DNA of 64,000 bases from Hyphomicrobiales bacterium (GTDB lineage: Bacteria; Pseudomonadota; Alphaproteobacteria; Rickettsiales; JACKKO01), in the NCBI GenBank assembly GCA_024236395.1, contig JACKKO010000004.1, positions 55,508-119,507 on the forward strand. The letters run 5' to 3'. Positions 43,997 through 52,234 of the stretch are shown here, one piece after another. Numbering within the stretch: position 1 is the stretch's first letter; each line of letters starts with the position of its first letter. Under the pieces are notes generated by a model, which worked only from the letters and a program-made list of their open reading frames with translations, was not told where the DNA came from and did no database searches. The position numbers and the translations under genes were made by a program.

Positions 43997-44034
43997 GTGT
44001 GATCATCCATATATGCTATAAAAGCGTCCAAAAT

Positions 44035-44102
44035 GTCACCCCGTCGCATGACGGGGTCTGGCCCCCATATTATCCTGGATGCCGTCATGAAGACGGCATG
44101 AC
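44035..44102. repeat. Palindromic element, double-stem form, between metZ and sdhA
   Basis: Stem 1 is ACCCCGTC/GACGGGGT around GCAT. Stem 2 is ATGCCGTC/GACGGCAT around ATGAA. The ends read GTCA and ATGAC. The arms differ in sequence from the copies at 17743 and 60596 but keep pairing, the two-stem layout and the length of about 70 bases. Confidence 0.82.
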
Positions 44103-44194
44103 AGGTTTTGTGCTTTTACTGCGGTATCCAACGCGCGGCACGATAACCGTTTATCCCCGAAATGTCCACGGGAGACTATGAAAGGCAGGAAAAA

Positions 44195-45988
44195 CTAATA
44201 CACCCGGGCTTTGGGGGGGACGGCTTCCACTTCGTCTGTCAGTGTATTCTGGTGCACCGGCCGATCACCCAGCTTCACCTTGCCGCTGGCATCAATCCAC
44301 GCCAGCGAGTGTTTCATCCAGTGTTTGTCATCCCGATCGGGATAGTCTTCATGGGCATGGGCACCGCGGCTTTCCTTGCGGCTATTCGCACATTCCATGG
44401 TGATGACGGCCTGCGGCAGCAGGTTATCCAACTCCAGGGCTTCCACCAGATCGCTGTTCCAGATCAGGCTACGGTCGGCAATGCATAGCTCCTTGCGGCT
44501 GCCATAGACATCTTTGATTTTCCTGGCACCTTCCTTCAGTGAATCTTCCGTGCGAAAAACGGCGGCGTAATGCTGCATGGTGCGCTGCATGGAATCCCGG
44601 ATTTCCGAGGTCTTCAGGCTGCCATTGGCATGGCGCACGGCATCGAAGCGCGCCACGGCCTCGTCCCCGGCATTTTTCAGTACCTTATGTGGTGCCCCCG
44701 GTGTGATGGTTTCGGCCGCACGAATCCCCGCGGCGCGGCCAAATACCACCAAGTCCAGCAGGGAGTTGGAACCCAGGCGGTTCGCCCCGTGGACGGAAAC
44801 GCACGCTGCTTCTCCAATGGCCATCAGGCCGGGGATCACATGATCCGGGTTACGCCCTTTGGAGGTTACCACTTCGCACATATGGTTGGTGGGAATCCCG
44901 CCCATGTTGTAGTGCACGGTCGGGAGTACCGGGATGGGCTGACGGGTGACATCAACACCTGCAAAAATCTTTGCAGTCTCAGCAATTCCAGGTAATCTTT
45001 CATGTATTACTTTAGGATCGAGATGGTTCAGGTGCAGATGGATATGATCCTTCTTCGGGCCAACGCCGCGTCCTTCACGGATTTCGATGGTCATGGCACG
45101 GCTCACCACGTCCCGCGAGGCGAGGTCTTTGGCCTTGGGTGCATAGCGTTCCATGAAGCGTTCACCCTCGGAGTTGGTGAGGTATCCGCCTTCACCACGT
45201 ACCCCTTCGGTAATCAGGCAACCTGCGCCGTAAACCCCCGTGGGGTGGAACTGCACGAATTCCATATCCTGCAGCGGCAATCCAGCGCGTGCCACCATAC
45301 CATTGCCATCGCCCGTACAGGTATGGGCGGACGTGCAGGAGAAATAGGCGCGGCCATAGCCACCGGTAGCCAGGATCACGCTGTGTGCGCGGAAACGGTG
45401 CAGGGTGCCGTCATCCAGGTTCCAGGCCATCACGCCACGGCAGGCGCCATCCTCATCCATGATGAGATCCAGTGCGAAATATTCGATAAAAAATGTGGCT
45501 TTATGTTTCAGTGTTTGCTGATACAGCGTGTGTAAAATAGAGTGGCCGGTACGATCCGCCGCGGCACAGGTACGCACGGCTGCCGGGCCTTCACCATAGC
45601 GGGTGGTCATCCCGCCAAATGGCCGCTGATAAATTTTACCTTCGGGCGTACGGGAGAAAGGGACGCCATAATGCTCCAGCTCAATCACTGCCGCCATGGC
45701 ATTCTTGCACATATATTCAATGGCATCCTGATCGCCCAGCCAGTCCGACCCTTTGATGGTATCGTACATATGCCAGCGCCAGTCATCCTCGCTGATATTG
45801 CCCAGCGCGGCGCTGATCCCGCCCTGTGCGGCCACAGTATGGCTGCGGGTGGGGAATACTTTGGTGATACAGGCAGTGGAAAGGCCTTTTTCAACAGTGC
45901 CTAACGTGGCGCGTAGTCCTGCGCCTCCGGCACCAACAACAACGACATCGTATTCATGATCGATAATGGTATAGGCAGGTGAGGTCAT
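44195..45988 (-). CDS. sdhA: Succinate dehydrogenase flavoprotein subunit
   Basis: The 597-residue FAD enzyme oxidises succinate to fumarate. It has the dinucleotide fold VVVGAGGAGLRATLG, the FAD-attachment histidine in SHTVAAQGGISAALGN, QFHPTGVYGAG, the active-site arginine region REGRGVGPKKDHIHLHL and GANRLGSNSLLDLVVFGR. It ends with the usual KPRVY-like PKARVY. It overlaps the unknown 161-residue gene upstream by four bases. Confidence 0.97.
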   Translation of the reverse strand: MTSPAYTIIDHEYDVVVVGAGGAGLRATLGTVEKGLSTACITKVFPTRSHTVAAQGGISAALGNISEDDWRWHMYDTIKGSDWLGDQDAIEYMCKNAMAAVIELEHYGVPFSRTPEGKIYQRPFGGMTTRYGEGPAAVRTCAAADRTGHSILHTLYQQTLKHKATFFIEYFALDLIMDEDGACRGVMAWNLDDGTLHRFRAHSVILATGGYGRAYFSCTSAHTCTGDGNGMVARAGLPLQDMEFVQFHPTGVYGAGCLITEGVRGEGGYLTNSEGERFMERYAPKAKDLASRDVVSRAMTIEIREGRGVGPKKDHIHLHLNHLDPKVIHERLPGIAETAKIFAGVDVTRQPIPVLPTVHYNMGGIPTNHMCEVVTSKGRNPDHVIPGLMAIGEAACVSVHGANRLGSNSLLDLVVFGRAAGIRAAETITPGAPHKVLKNAGDEAVARFDAVRHANGSLKTSEIRDSMQRTMQHYAAVFRTEDSLKEGARKIKDVYGSRKELCIADRSLIWNSDLVEALELDNLLPQAVITMECANSRKESRGAHAHEDYPDRDDKHWMKHSLAWIDASGKVKLGDRPVHQNTLTDEVEAVPPKARVY

Positions 45989-46470
45989 CTTCTCTGAGGC
46001 TCCGGTCCTGAAGGATTGATTCTACTGGCAAATGCAGTATGGTTGATTTGTTGTGCTTGTATATCTAAAATCATTATTATTTCTTCAATATTTTCAGCCT
46101 TTGCTACAACCACTTTACGGGGCATCGCTTCCTCAAAAGGGCCGCCAGGTGCTGGCCAGTCTTTGATCCCAATATTTGTATCAGCGAGGCCTGAATTTAA
46201 TACGCGGTTAACCTGCGCCAAACTTTCTGCATTATCTCTCTCAAGGAAAAGATAGTAGGTCATTTTAGATTCTTCACCCGTCATAATTCCGCTTATACGC
46301 TTAGGGTTTCCTGCTTCGACATCATCACGACAGGCGATATATCGGATATTTTCGGTATGCTGATCGCCACTTTTATCTGCAGCCGTTAGAATCTTCAGGG
46401 GATCGCTTTTTGCTATTACCTGGTAAAATGACCATGCAGGAGTCTGTTCTAGAGGAATGGCGTCCGGCAT
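45985..46470 (-). CDS. Unrecognised protein inserted in the sdh operon
   Basis: The 161-residue protein sits between sdhD (gap of three bases) and sdhA (overlap of four bases), so it is translated with the succinate dehydrogenase subunits. It is soluble-looking, with no signal peptide or membrane helix. It contains KILTAADKSGDQHTENIRY, MTGEESKMTYYLFLERDN and AENIEEIIMILDIQAQQ. Base composition is AT-richer than sdhA and sdhD. I know of no standard sdh-operon gene like this; it resembles neither SdhE nor an Fe-S protein (two cysteines at most). Function unknown. Confidence 0.75.
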   Translation of the reverse strand: MPDAIPLEQTPAWSFYQVIAKSDPLKILTAADKSGDQHTENIRYIACRDDVEAGNPKRISGIMTGEESKMTYYLFLERDNAESLAQVNRVLNSGLADTNIGIKDWPAPGGPFEEAMPRKVVVAKAENIEEIIMILDIQAQQINHTAFASRINPSGPEPQRR

Positions 46471-46473
46471 GCT

Positions 46474-46854
46474 TTATCCCAGAAAATAGACAGTCAAAAC
46501 GGAGAAAATCCCTACGCCTGCTGTCAGTGTCAGCCCGTAGAGCGCCACCAGAATCGCGGTCATCTTACCGCACTCACAGTGGGAATAATCTTCGATTACC
46601 ACCTTAATGCCCAGATAGCCATGATAGAATACATTGCCAATCAGGAAGATCAGCATCAGGGCATTAAAGGGGAAGGACATCCAGTCATAGATTGCATCAT
46701 AATCAGTGAAGTCCAGGCGGGAAAACGACCAGATTAACCATAATACCAGTACAATATTGGCGATGGCGGTGACACGTTGATGCCACCAATGGGCTACGCC
46801 TGTCTTCGCGGCGCCTAAACCACGGGCACGGCCAAGAGGCGAACGATAACTCAT
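46474..46854 (-). CDS. sdhD: Succinate dehydrogenase membrane anchor subunit D
   Basis: The 126-residue protein has three membrane helices. It begins YRSPLGRARGLGAAKTGVAHWW and carries the conserved HGYLGIKVVIEDY helix with the quinone and heme-side histidine and tyrosine region. It lies one base after sdhC. Confidence 0.93.
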   Translation of the reverse strand: MSYRSPLGRARGLGAAKTGVAHWWHQRVTAIANIVLVLWLIWSFSRLDFTDYDAIYDWMSFPFNALMLIFLIGNVFYHGYLGIKVVIEDYSHCECGKMTAILVALYGLTLTAGVGIFSVLTVYFLG

Positions 46855-46855
46855 C

Positions 46856-47242
46856 CTAAAACCCTCCCGTCATATGCAGCCAGAACAGTGCCGTGGCACC
46901 CAGAGAGGCGAAAATCACGGCCATCCCAGAGCGGGTTACGGTCTCCAGCTCAAACCCTTTGCCCATATCCCAGAACAGGTGACGAATCCCGTTACACAGG
47001 TGATAAAATAATGCAAAAGTAAACAGTACCAGTGCCGTCTGGCCATACCACGGGGTAAATAGCGCGGTGAATTTTGCATAGGCCTGTGGACCATGGGTAA
47101 ACGCCAGCAGCCAGCCGACAAATACGATACTGCCAAACAGCAGGACAACACCGGAAACCCGGTGAGAAATAGAAAGGACTGATGTAATTTGCGGCCGATA
47201 GACCTGCAGGTGCGGGGAAAGTGGACGGGGCTTCATCGCCAT
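46856..47242 (-). CDS. sdhC: Succinate dehydrogenase cytochrome b556 subunit C
   Basis: The 128-residue anchor has three membrane helices. It shows RPLSPHLQVYRPQITSVLSI, SHRVSGVVL (quinone-site Ser/Arg) and HLCNGIRHLFWD with the heme-ligand histidine. The frame opens at 47308, but ATG 47242 (MAMKPRPLSP) gives the normal N-terminus; ATG 47236 is also possible. It is the first gene of sdhC-sdhD-orf-sdhA, lacking sdhB. Confidence 0.93.
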   Translation of the reverse strand: MAMKPRPLSPHLQVYRPQITSVLSISHRVSGVVLLFGSIVFVGWLLAFTHGPQAYAKFTALFTPWYGQTALVLFTFALFYHLCNGIRHLFWDMGKGFELETVTRSGMAVIFASLGATALFWLHMTGGF

Positions 47243-47484
47243 ATACGTATCTATCTGTTTCGAACCATTGAGTATTTGCTGGTAGCATACGCTACCGATG
47301 TTGCGCACTATTTGCTAAAGCATGCCATATGTCAACCAGATTTGCCGCAAAACAGGGTATTTCTATAATGTTTTTCCGCAGGTTGTGTGCTGCTGAATTT
47401 GATATTCACATTACCAGCCATACTTTCTGGGGATTTGTTTTTTCCGGTGATCCGTGTATAAGGACTTGCTAGAGTAGGAGTCGC

Positions 47485-49350
47485 ATGGAACTTTTTGCAT
47501 CTTTAACCGCTTCGGCACATATGTGGTTTGTGTTATTGCTGGTGCTTGGCGCGGTGTTTGCCTATGCCAGTGAGAAGATTTCGCTCGAAGTTGCATCACT
47601 GGTCATTCTCACGATTCTGATGCTGGTATTTCACCTGTTCCCCTATGTGGGGCCCGATGGTGAGCCAATTCTTAATAATGATATGCTGCTTTCCGGCTTT
47701 GCGACGCCGGCGCTGATTACGGTGCTTTGCCTGTTGATATTGGGGCAGGCAGTGGTGCAGACTGGAGCATTAAACGAAGTCGCTAATTTAATTCTCAAGC
47801 TGGGTCGGAATAATAAGGTTATCAGTGTCACGGTAACGTTGCTGATTGTGATTAGCATCAGCGGATTTTTAAATAATACGCCGGTGGTGGTAATTTTTAT
47901 CCCGATTATGGCGGCCATTGCCAAGGGGTTGAATATCTCCACCAGTAAAGTAATGATTCCACTTTCGTTTGCTTCCATTCTGGGGGGGATGACCACCCTA
48001 ATCGGGAGCAGTACCAACCTGCTGGTTGCGGGTATTGTGCGTAAGCTGGGGTATGCGCCGCTGGGGATTTTTGATATTTTCTACCCCGGCATAGTGCTGG
48101 CGCTGGTTGGCTTACTTTATCTGATCGTGGTGATTCCTTTTTTATTGAAGCCCAGGCAATCGCTGGCAAAAGAACTGGCAGGTGAAGCGGTAGACCGACA
48201 ATTTGTAGCACAAATAGAAGTAACGCCAGATTCTGAATTCATCAATCAGGCACTCAACAATGGATGTCTCAAGGATTTTCCAGAGTTAGAGGTCCGTATG
48301 ATTCAACGCGGCGAACATGCATTCCTGCCGCCCTATGAAGAAGATATAAAACTCAAATCCCGCGATATTTTGATTGCTTCTGCGCCACGAAAAGCATTGC
48401 TGGCATTTTTTTCCAAGAGCCAGAGCGGGCGCGAAAGGCCTCTGGCGTTAGTAGAGGAAATTCATGGGGATGAAGCCGGGATCAACCTGGAACAGGATGT
48501 ACAGATCGCGGAAATCGTGGTGGCCCCGGCATCGCGGGTGATCGGGCAGAACCTGGAGCAGCTGGGCTTCCATCGGCAATATCATTGCGTGGTACTGGGT
48601 ATTCAGCGTCAATCCCGTATGATCCGCACCAAAATGTCAGAGACACGCCTAGCCGCAGGGGATGTGCTGCTGGTGATGGGCAAGAGTGAGGATCTGCTGG
48701 CATTACAGGAAAAGAAAGACTTCCTGTTACTGGAATGGTCTGCCGGCGAAATCCACTGGGGGAAAAAAGGGCGCATTGCCTCAATGATTTTCGTGGGCGT
48801 AGTGGGATTGGCTGCTTTTAAAGTCGCACCGATTGTGATTACGTCGCTGGCCGGGGTAGCGGCAGTGATTATGACACGCTGCGTTACATTGCGACAGGCT
48901 GCCCGCGCCATTGATATGAAAATCCTGCTGGTGATTGGCACCTCGATTGCGCTGGGGATTGCGATGCAGGAAACCGGGGGCGCGGCGCTGATTGCTCGCA
49001 CCTTTGTGGAGATTATGCATGGGGCATCTCCCATGGTAGTGATGGCCGGGATGTTTGTGGTGGTTGCAGCCATTACCAACGTGTTAAGTAATAATGCGAG
49101 TGCCGTATTGTTTACACCCATTGCCATCAATATTGCCGAACAATTGGGTGTGGATATCCGGGCCTTTATTTTTGCGGTGATCTTTGCGTGTAATTGTTCG
49201 TTTGCCACGCCGATCGGGTATCAGACCAACCTCATGGTGATGGGGCCGGGGCACTATAAGTTCCAGGATTTCCTGAAGACAGGGATCCCGCTGACAATTC
49301 TTATTGCCGTGACATATATTATATTTGCCAAAATGGTATTTGGATTATAG
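47485..49350 (+). CDS. SLC13 (DASS) family permease with two TrkA-C domains
   Basis: The 621-residue transporter has about eleven membrane helices split by a soluble insert. The N-terminal half carries SGFLNNTPVVVIFIPI and GGMTTLIGSSTNLLVAG, the paired SNT-type motifs of sodium:dicarboxylate/sulfate symporters. The C-terminal half repeats them as TNVLSNNASAVLFTPIAI and FATPIGYQTNLMVMGPG. Between them (about 215-410) are two RCK/TrkA-C-like domains (LKSRDILIASAPRKALLAFF, LAAGDVLLVMGKSEDLLAL). Substrate is not predictable. A DctP-type binding protein gene starts nine bases after its stop. Confidence 0.92.
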   Translation: MELFASLTASAHMWFVLLLVLGAVFAYASEKISLEVASLVILTILMLVFHLFPYVGPDGEPILNNDMLLSGFATPALITVLCLLILGQAVVQTGALNEVANLILKLGRNNKVISVTVTLLIVISISGFLNNTPVVVIFIPIMAAIAKGLNISTSKVMIPLSFASILGGMTTLIGSSTNLLVAGIVRKLGYAPLGIFDIFYPGIVLALVGLLYLIVVIPFLLKPRQSLAKELAGEAVDRQFVAQIEVTPDSEFINQALNNGCLKDFPELEVRMIQRGEHAFLPPYEEDIKLKSRDILIASAPRKALLAFFSKSQSGRERPLALVEEIHGDEAGINLEQDVQIAEIVVAPASRVIGQNLEQLGFHRQYHCVVLGIQRQSRMIRTKMSETRLAAGDVLLVMGKSEDLLALQEKKDFLLLEWSAGEIHWGKKGRIASMIFVGVVGLAAFKVAPIVITSLAGVAAVIMTRCVTLRQAARAIDMKILLVIGTSIALGIAMQETGGAALIARTFVEIMHGASPMVVMAGMFVVVAAITNVLSNNASAVLFTPIAINIAEQLGVDIRAFIFAVIFACNCSFATPIGYQTNLMVMGPGHYKFQDFLKTGIPLTILIAVTYIIFAKMVFGL

Positions 49351-49359
49351 GAGCAGCAC

Positions 49360-50469
49360 GTGTCCAGACAGTATAAAATCAAACGGCGGAAATTTCTGGC
49401 AGGGTCAGCAGCGGCTGGTGTTGCAGTAGCAGCCTCTTTCCCAAAACCCGCTATCTCGCAAGGCCTGAGGCAATGGAAAATGGTCATGACCTGGCAGAAA
49501 ACATTGCCGGGGCTGGGGACAGGAGCGGTGCGGCTTGCCAAGCGTATTACGGCCTTGTCAGAAGGAAAGCTGGAGGTGCTGCCTTATGGTGGGGGTGAGC
49601 TGGTACCTCCGCTGGAGATTTTTGATGCGGTATCGCAGGGTACGGCGGAGATGGGTCATAGCTCCCCGTATTACTGGTTGAATAAGCACACGGCTTCAGC
49701 ATTTTTCTGTGCAGTGCCGGGAGGACTGACGGCGCAGGAGCAAAATGCGTGGGTCTATTTTGCCGGGGGACAACAATTGTGGGATAAGCTCTATGCACCG
49801 TTTGGGTTGCGTGCATTCCCGGCCGGGAATACGGGTGCGCAGATGGGGGGATGGTTTAACCGTGAAATCAAAACGGTGGACGATCTGAAAGGACTCAAAA
49901 TGCGGATTCCCGGGCTGGCTGGGGAAGTGCTGAACCTGCTGGGTGGCAGTAGTCAGACGATTTCACCACAGGAACTGTTTACCTCGATGCAATCCGGGGT
50001 GATTGATGCGCTGGAGTGGGTAGGGCCATGGAATGACCTGGCGCTCGGTTTCCATAAGGTGTCCAAATATTATTACGGTCCGGGCTTTCATGAAGCTGGC
50101 CCCATGCTGGAACTGATGGTTAATAAGGCAGCGTTTGAACAACTTTCGCCCGAATTGCAGCGCATTATAAAAGTAGCATGTGCGGCAGAAAATGATCTGA
50201 TGGCAGCGGAATATTATGCCAATAACGTTCGTGCCATGCAGGTGTTGCGTAACGATCATTCGACAGATGTACGTTCATTCCCACCTGAAGTGTTGAAGTC
50301 TTTCTTTAAGGTATCCGAAGAAGTAGTAGCAAATGTGGGATCAAAGGATGCTTTGGCGAAGGAAATATACGAGAGCTACGCTGGCTTCCGTAAAGCATCC
50401 ATGGCTATGACGCCGGTGATGGAGTTGGGATTTTTACAAGCGCGAAATCAAAATCGTTCGGATGCCTGA
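49360..50469 (+). CDS. DctP-type TRAP solute-binding protein with Tat signal
   Basis: The 369-residue protein starts at GTG with a twin-arginine signal (IKRRKFLAGSAAAGVAVAASF). The mature part is a TRAP P-subunit: WKMVMTWQKTLPGLGTGA, AEMGHSSPYYW, QMGGWFNREIKTVDDLKGLKMRIPG and GVIDALEWVGPWND, like alpha-keto-acid-binding TakP. No QM permease of the DctP class is adjacent. It follows the SLC13 permease by nine bases with AGGAGC, so they appear to be co-expressed. A weak terminator follows. Confidence 0.9.
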   Translation: MSRQYKIKRRKFLAGSAAAGVAVAASFPKPAISQGLRQWKMVMTWQKTLPGLGTGAVRLAKRITALSEGKLEVLPYGGGELVPPLEIFDAVSQGTAEMGHSSPYYWLNKHTASAFFCAVPGGLTAQEQNAWVYFAGGQQLWDKLYAPFGLRAFPAGNTGAQMGGWFNREIKTVDDLKGLKMRIPGLAGEVLNLLGGSSQTISPQELFTSMQSGVIDALEWVGPWNDLALGFHKVSKYYYGPGFHEAGPMLELMVNKAAFEQLSPELQRIIKVACAAENDLMAAEYYANNVRAMQVLRNDHSTDVRSFPPEVLKSFFKVSEEVVANVGSKDALAKEIYESYAGFRKASMAMTPVMELGFLQARNQNRSDA

Positions 50470-50478
50470 TAGGGTAGT

Positions 50479-50499
50479 GCTTAAAAAGCTTGTTTTTTT
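50479..50499 (+). terminator. Possible weak intrinsic terminator
   Basis: GCTT-AAA-AAGC forms only a four-pair stem, followed by TTG and seven T. It lies just after the DctP-type gene and before the MarR gene. The stem is short, so this is tentative. Confidence 0.35.
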
Positions 50500-50571
50500 C
50501 CTTTGAATGGGTAGAGTCTCAGCGTTGGTTAAACCGTATTTTAATATAGAGTTATCAGGAGTTCATCGGGC

Positions 50572-51030
50572 ATGAAACAGCAGTACCTTTCCCTCATCCT
50601 ACTTATTGAGCGCTTACATCGCCGTTTTCTGGATGTGATTAAAACGGAATTAGAACGCCAGGGGATTGAGGATATCAATAACGTGCAAACCCTGATCTTG
50701 TATAATATTGGTACGGAACAACTGACAGTGGGCGAACTGACGCATCGCGGGTATTATTTAGGTTCTAACGTCTCCTACAACGTCAAAAAACTGGTGGAAA
50801 GTGATTATCTGATCCAGGAGCGCTCTGCCCACGATAAGCGCTCGATAAAAGTAAAGCTTTCCGATAAAGGTCTGAAACTTTGTGATAAAATTGATGAGTT
50901 ATATCAAAGTCATGTCGATAAGCTGGAAGGAGCGCCGCTGGATGAGGAGCGGATGAAGGTTACCTTTGAAAACCTCCGTCAGCTTGAAAAATTCTGGTCT
51001 GACTTTGTTAGCTCAGTTTCTGAGTTTTAG
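50572..51030 (+). CDS. MarR-family transcriptional regulator
   Basis: The 152-residue winged-helix protein shows LTVGELTHRGYYLGSNVSYNV as the recognition region and the wing YLIQERSAHDKRSIKVKLSDKG, with long dimerisation helices at both ends. It resembles the alphaproteobacterial LdtR-like subgroup. It lies between the SLC13/DctP pair and the TAXI-TRAP operon, same strand, and may control either. ATG with GGAG upstream. Confidence 0.88.
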   Translation: MKQQYLSLILLIERLHRRFLDVIKTELERQGIEDINNVQTLILYNIGTEQLTVGELTHRGYYLGSNVSYNVKKLVESDYLIQERSAHDKRSIKVKLSDKGLKLCDKIDELYQSHVDKLEGAPLDEERMKVTFENLRQLEKFWSDFVSSVSEF

Positions 51031-51171
51031 AGAATAAAATCACTTTTGCCGTTGCGTGTGATGTATGGGGTTGATATGATACGCCCCGTGCAAATGGAGG
51101 TGGGCTGTATGCCTGCACTTGCAAAAGTAATCAGTTGATTGCAAGATCGAATAATAAAAAGGAGAGATACC

Positions 51172-52170
51172 ATGACCCGTAATAAACGTTTTTTCAGAAC
51201 TGCAGTGATAGCGTGTGTTGCTGCTGTGGCGGGATTGGTTGCCACGCTAAACTTCGCTCCGGCTGCAGATGCGGCGGGTAAATTTATTACGATTGGTACC
51301 GGGGGAGTTACCGGTGTGTATTATCCGGCGGGCGGTGCAATTTGCCGTTTGGTCAATCGTGGACGCCGTGAACATGGTATTCGTTGTTCGGTGGAATCCA
51401 CGGGGGGGTCCGTATACAATCTGAATGCATTGCGTGGTGGTGAGTTGGATATTGCGGTTGCTCAGTCTGACTGGCAGTACCATGCTTATAAAGGTACCGG
51501 TGTGTTCAAGGATTTTGGTCAAATGGAAAAACTGCGCGCACTGTTTTCATTGCATAGCGAGCCATTTACAGTGGTGGCGCGTGCTGATGCCGGTGTCAAT
51601 ACACTGGATGATCTGGTAGGAAAGCGTGTCAATATCGGGAATGCCGGTTCTGGTATGCGTGCTACGATGGAAGTGCTGATGGAGCAAAAGGGCTGGACAA
51701 AAGAGTCCTTTAAATTGGCTTCTGAACTGAAAGCTTCTGAGCAGGCTCAGGCGCTCTGTGATAATAAAATTGACGTGATGGTGTATTCTGCCGGGCATCC
51801 GAATGGTGCAGTTCAGGAGGTAACCACGTCCTGTCCATCCAAGCTCATTCCAGTGAATGATGACGATGTAAAGGCGCTGGTGGAAAAATACCCGTTCTAT
51901 GCGCTGGCGGTTATCCCCGGTGGTATGTATCAAGGCAATCCCGACGATGTACCAACCTTTGGTGTGAAAGCAACGTTTGTCAGTACCACGGATCTGGATG
52001 ATGATACAGTGTATACGGTTGTGAAGTCCGTATTTGATAACTTTGAGAACTTCAAGACCCTGCATCCAGTGTTTTCAACCCTGGATCCCAAGCAAATGGT
52101 GAGCGAAGGAAACACAGCCCCGCTACATCCTGGTGCGGTGCGCTATTTCAAAGAAAAAGGTTTGATGTAG
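51172..52170 (+). CDS. TAXI-family TRAP solute-binding protein
   Basis: The 332-residue receptor has a signal peptide ending DAAG and the TAXI core ITIGTGGVTGVYYPAGGAICRLVN, STGGSVYNLNALRGGELDIAVAQSD and NIGNAGSGMRATMEVLM. The start at 51172 has AAAAGGAG upstream. It captures an unknown, probably carboxylated, solute (related receptors bind glutamate or similar). The permease follows after a strong hairpin, an arrangement suited to making more receptor than permease. Confidence 0.93.
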   Translation: MTRNKRFFRTAVIACVAAVAGLVATLNFAPAADAAGKFITIGTGGVTGVYYPAGGAICRLVNRGRREHGIRCSVESTGGSVYNLNALRGGELDIAVAQSDWQYHAYKGTGVFKDFGQMEKLRALFSLHSEPFTVVARADAGVNTLDDLVGKRVNIGNAGSGMRATMEVLMEQKGWTKESFKLASELKASEQAQALCDNKIDVMVYSAGHPNGAVQEVTTSCPSKLIPVNDDDVKALVEKYPFYALAVIPGGMYQGNPDDVPTFGVKATFVSTTDLDDDTVYTVVKSVFDNFENFKTLHPVFSTLDPKQMVSEGNTAPLHPGAVRYFKEKGLM

Positions 52171-52186
52171 CATATCCGGGTAACAT

Positions 52187-52218
52187 ATCAGCCGGTGTCA
52201 ATGGGGGTGCCGGCTGAT
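52187..52218 (+). other. Intercistronic hairpin between TAXI receptor and permease genes
   Basis: ATCAGCCGG (52187-52195) and CCGGCTGAT (52210-52218) form a perfect nine-pair stem with a 14-base loop. No T-tract follows. It probably protects the receptor mRNA from 3' decay or partly stops transcription, giving unequal expression. The structure is read from sequence, the effect inferred. Confidence 0.65.
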
Positions 52219-52234
52219 TTGCATAGGGGGCACC

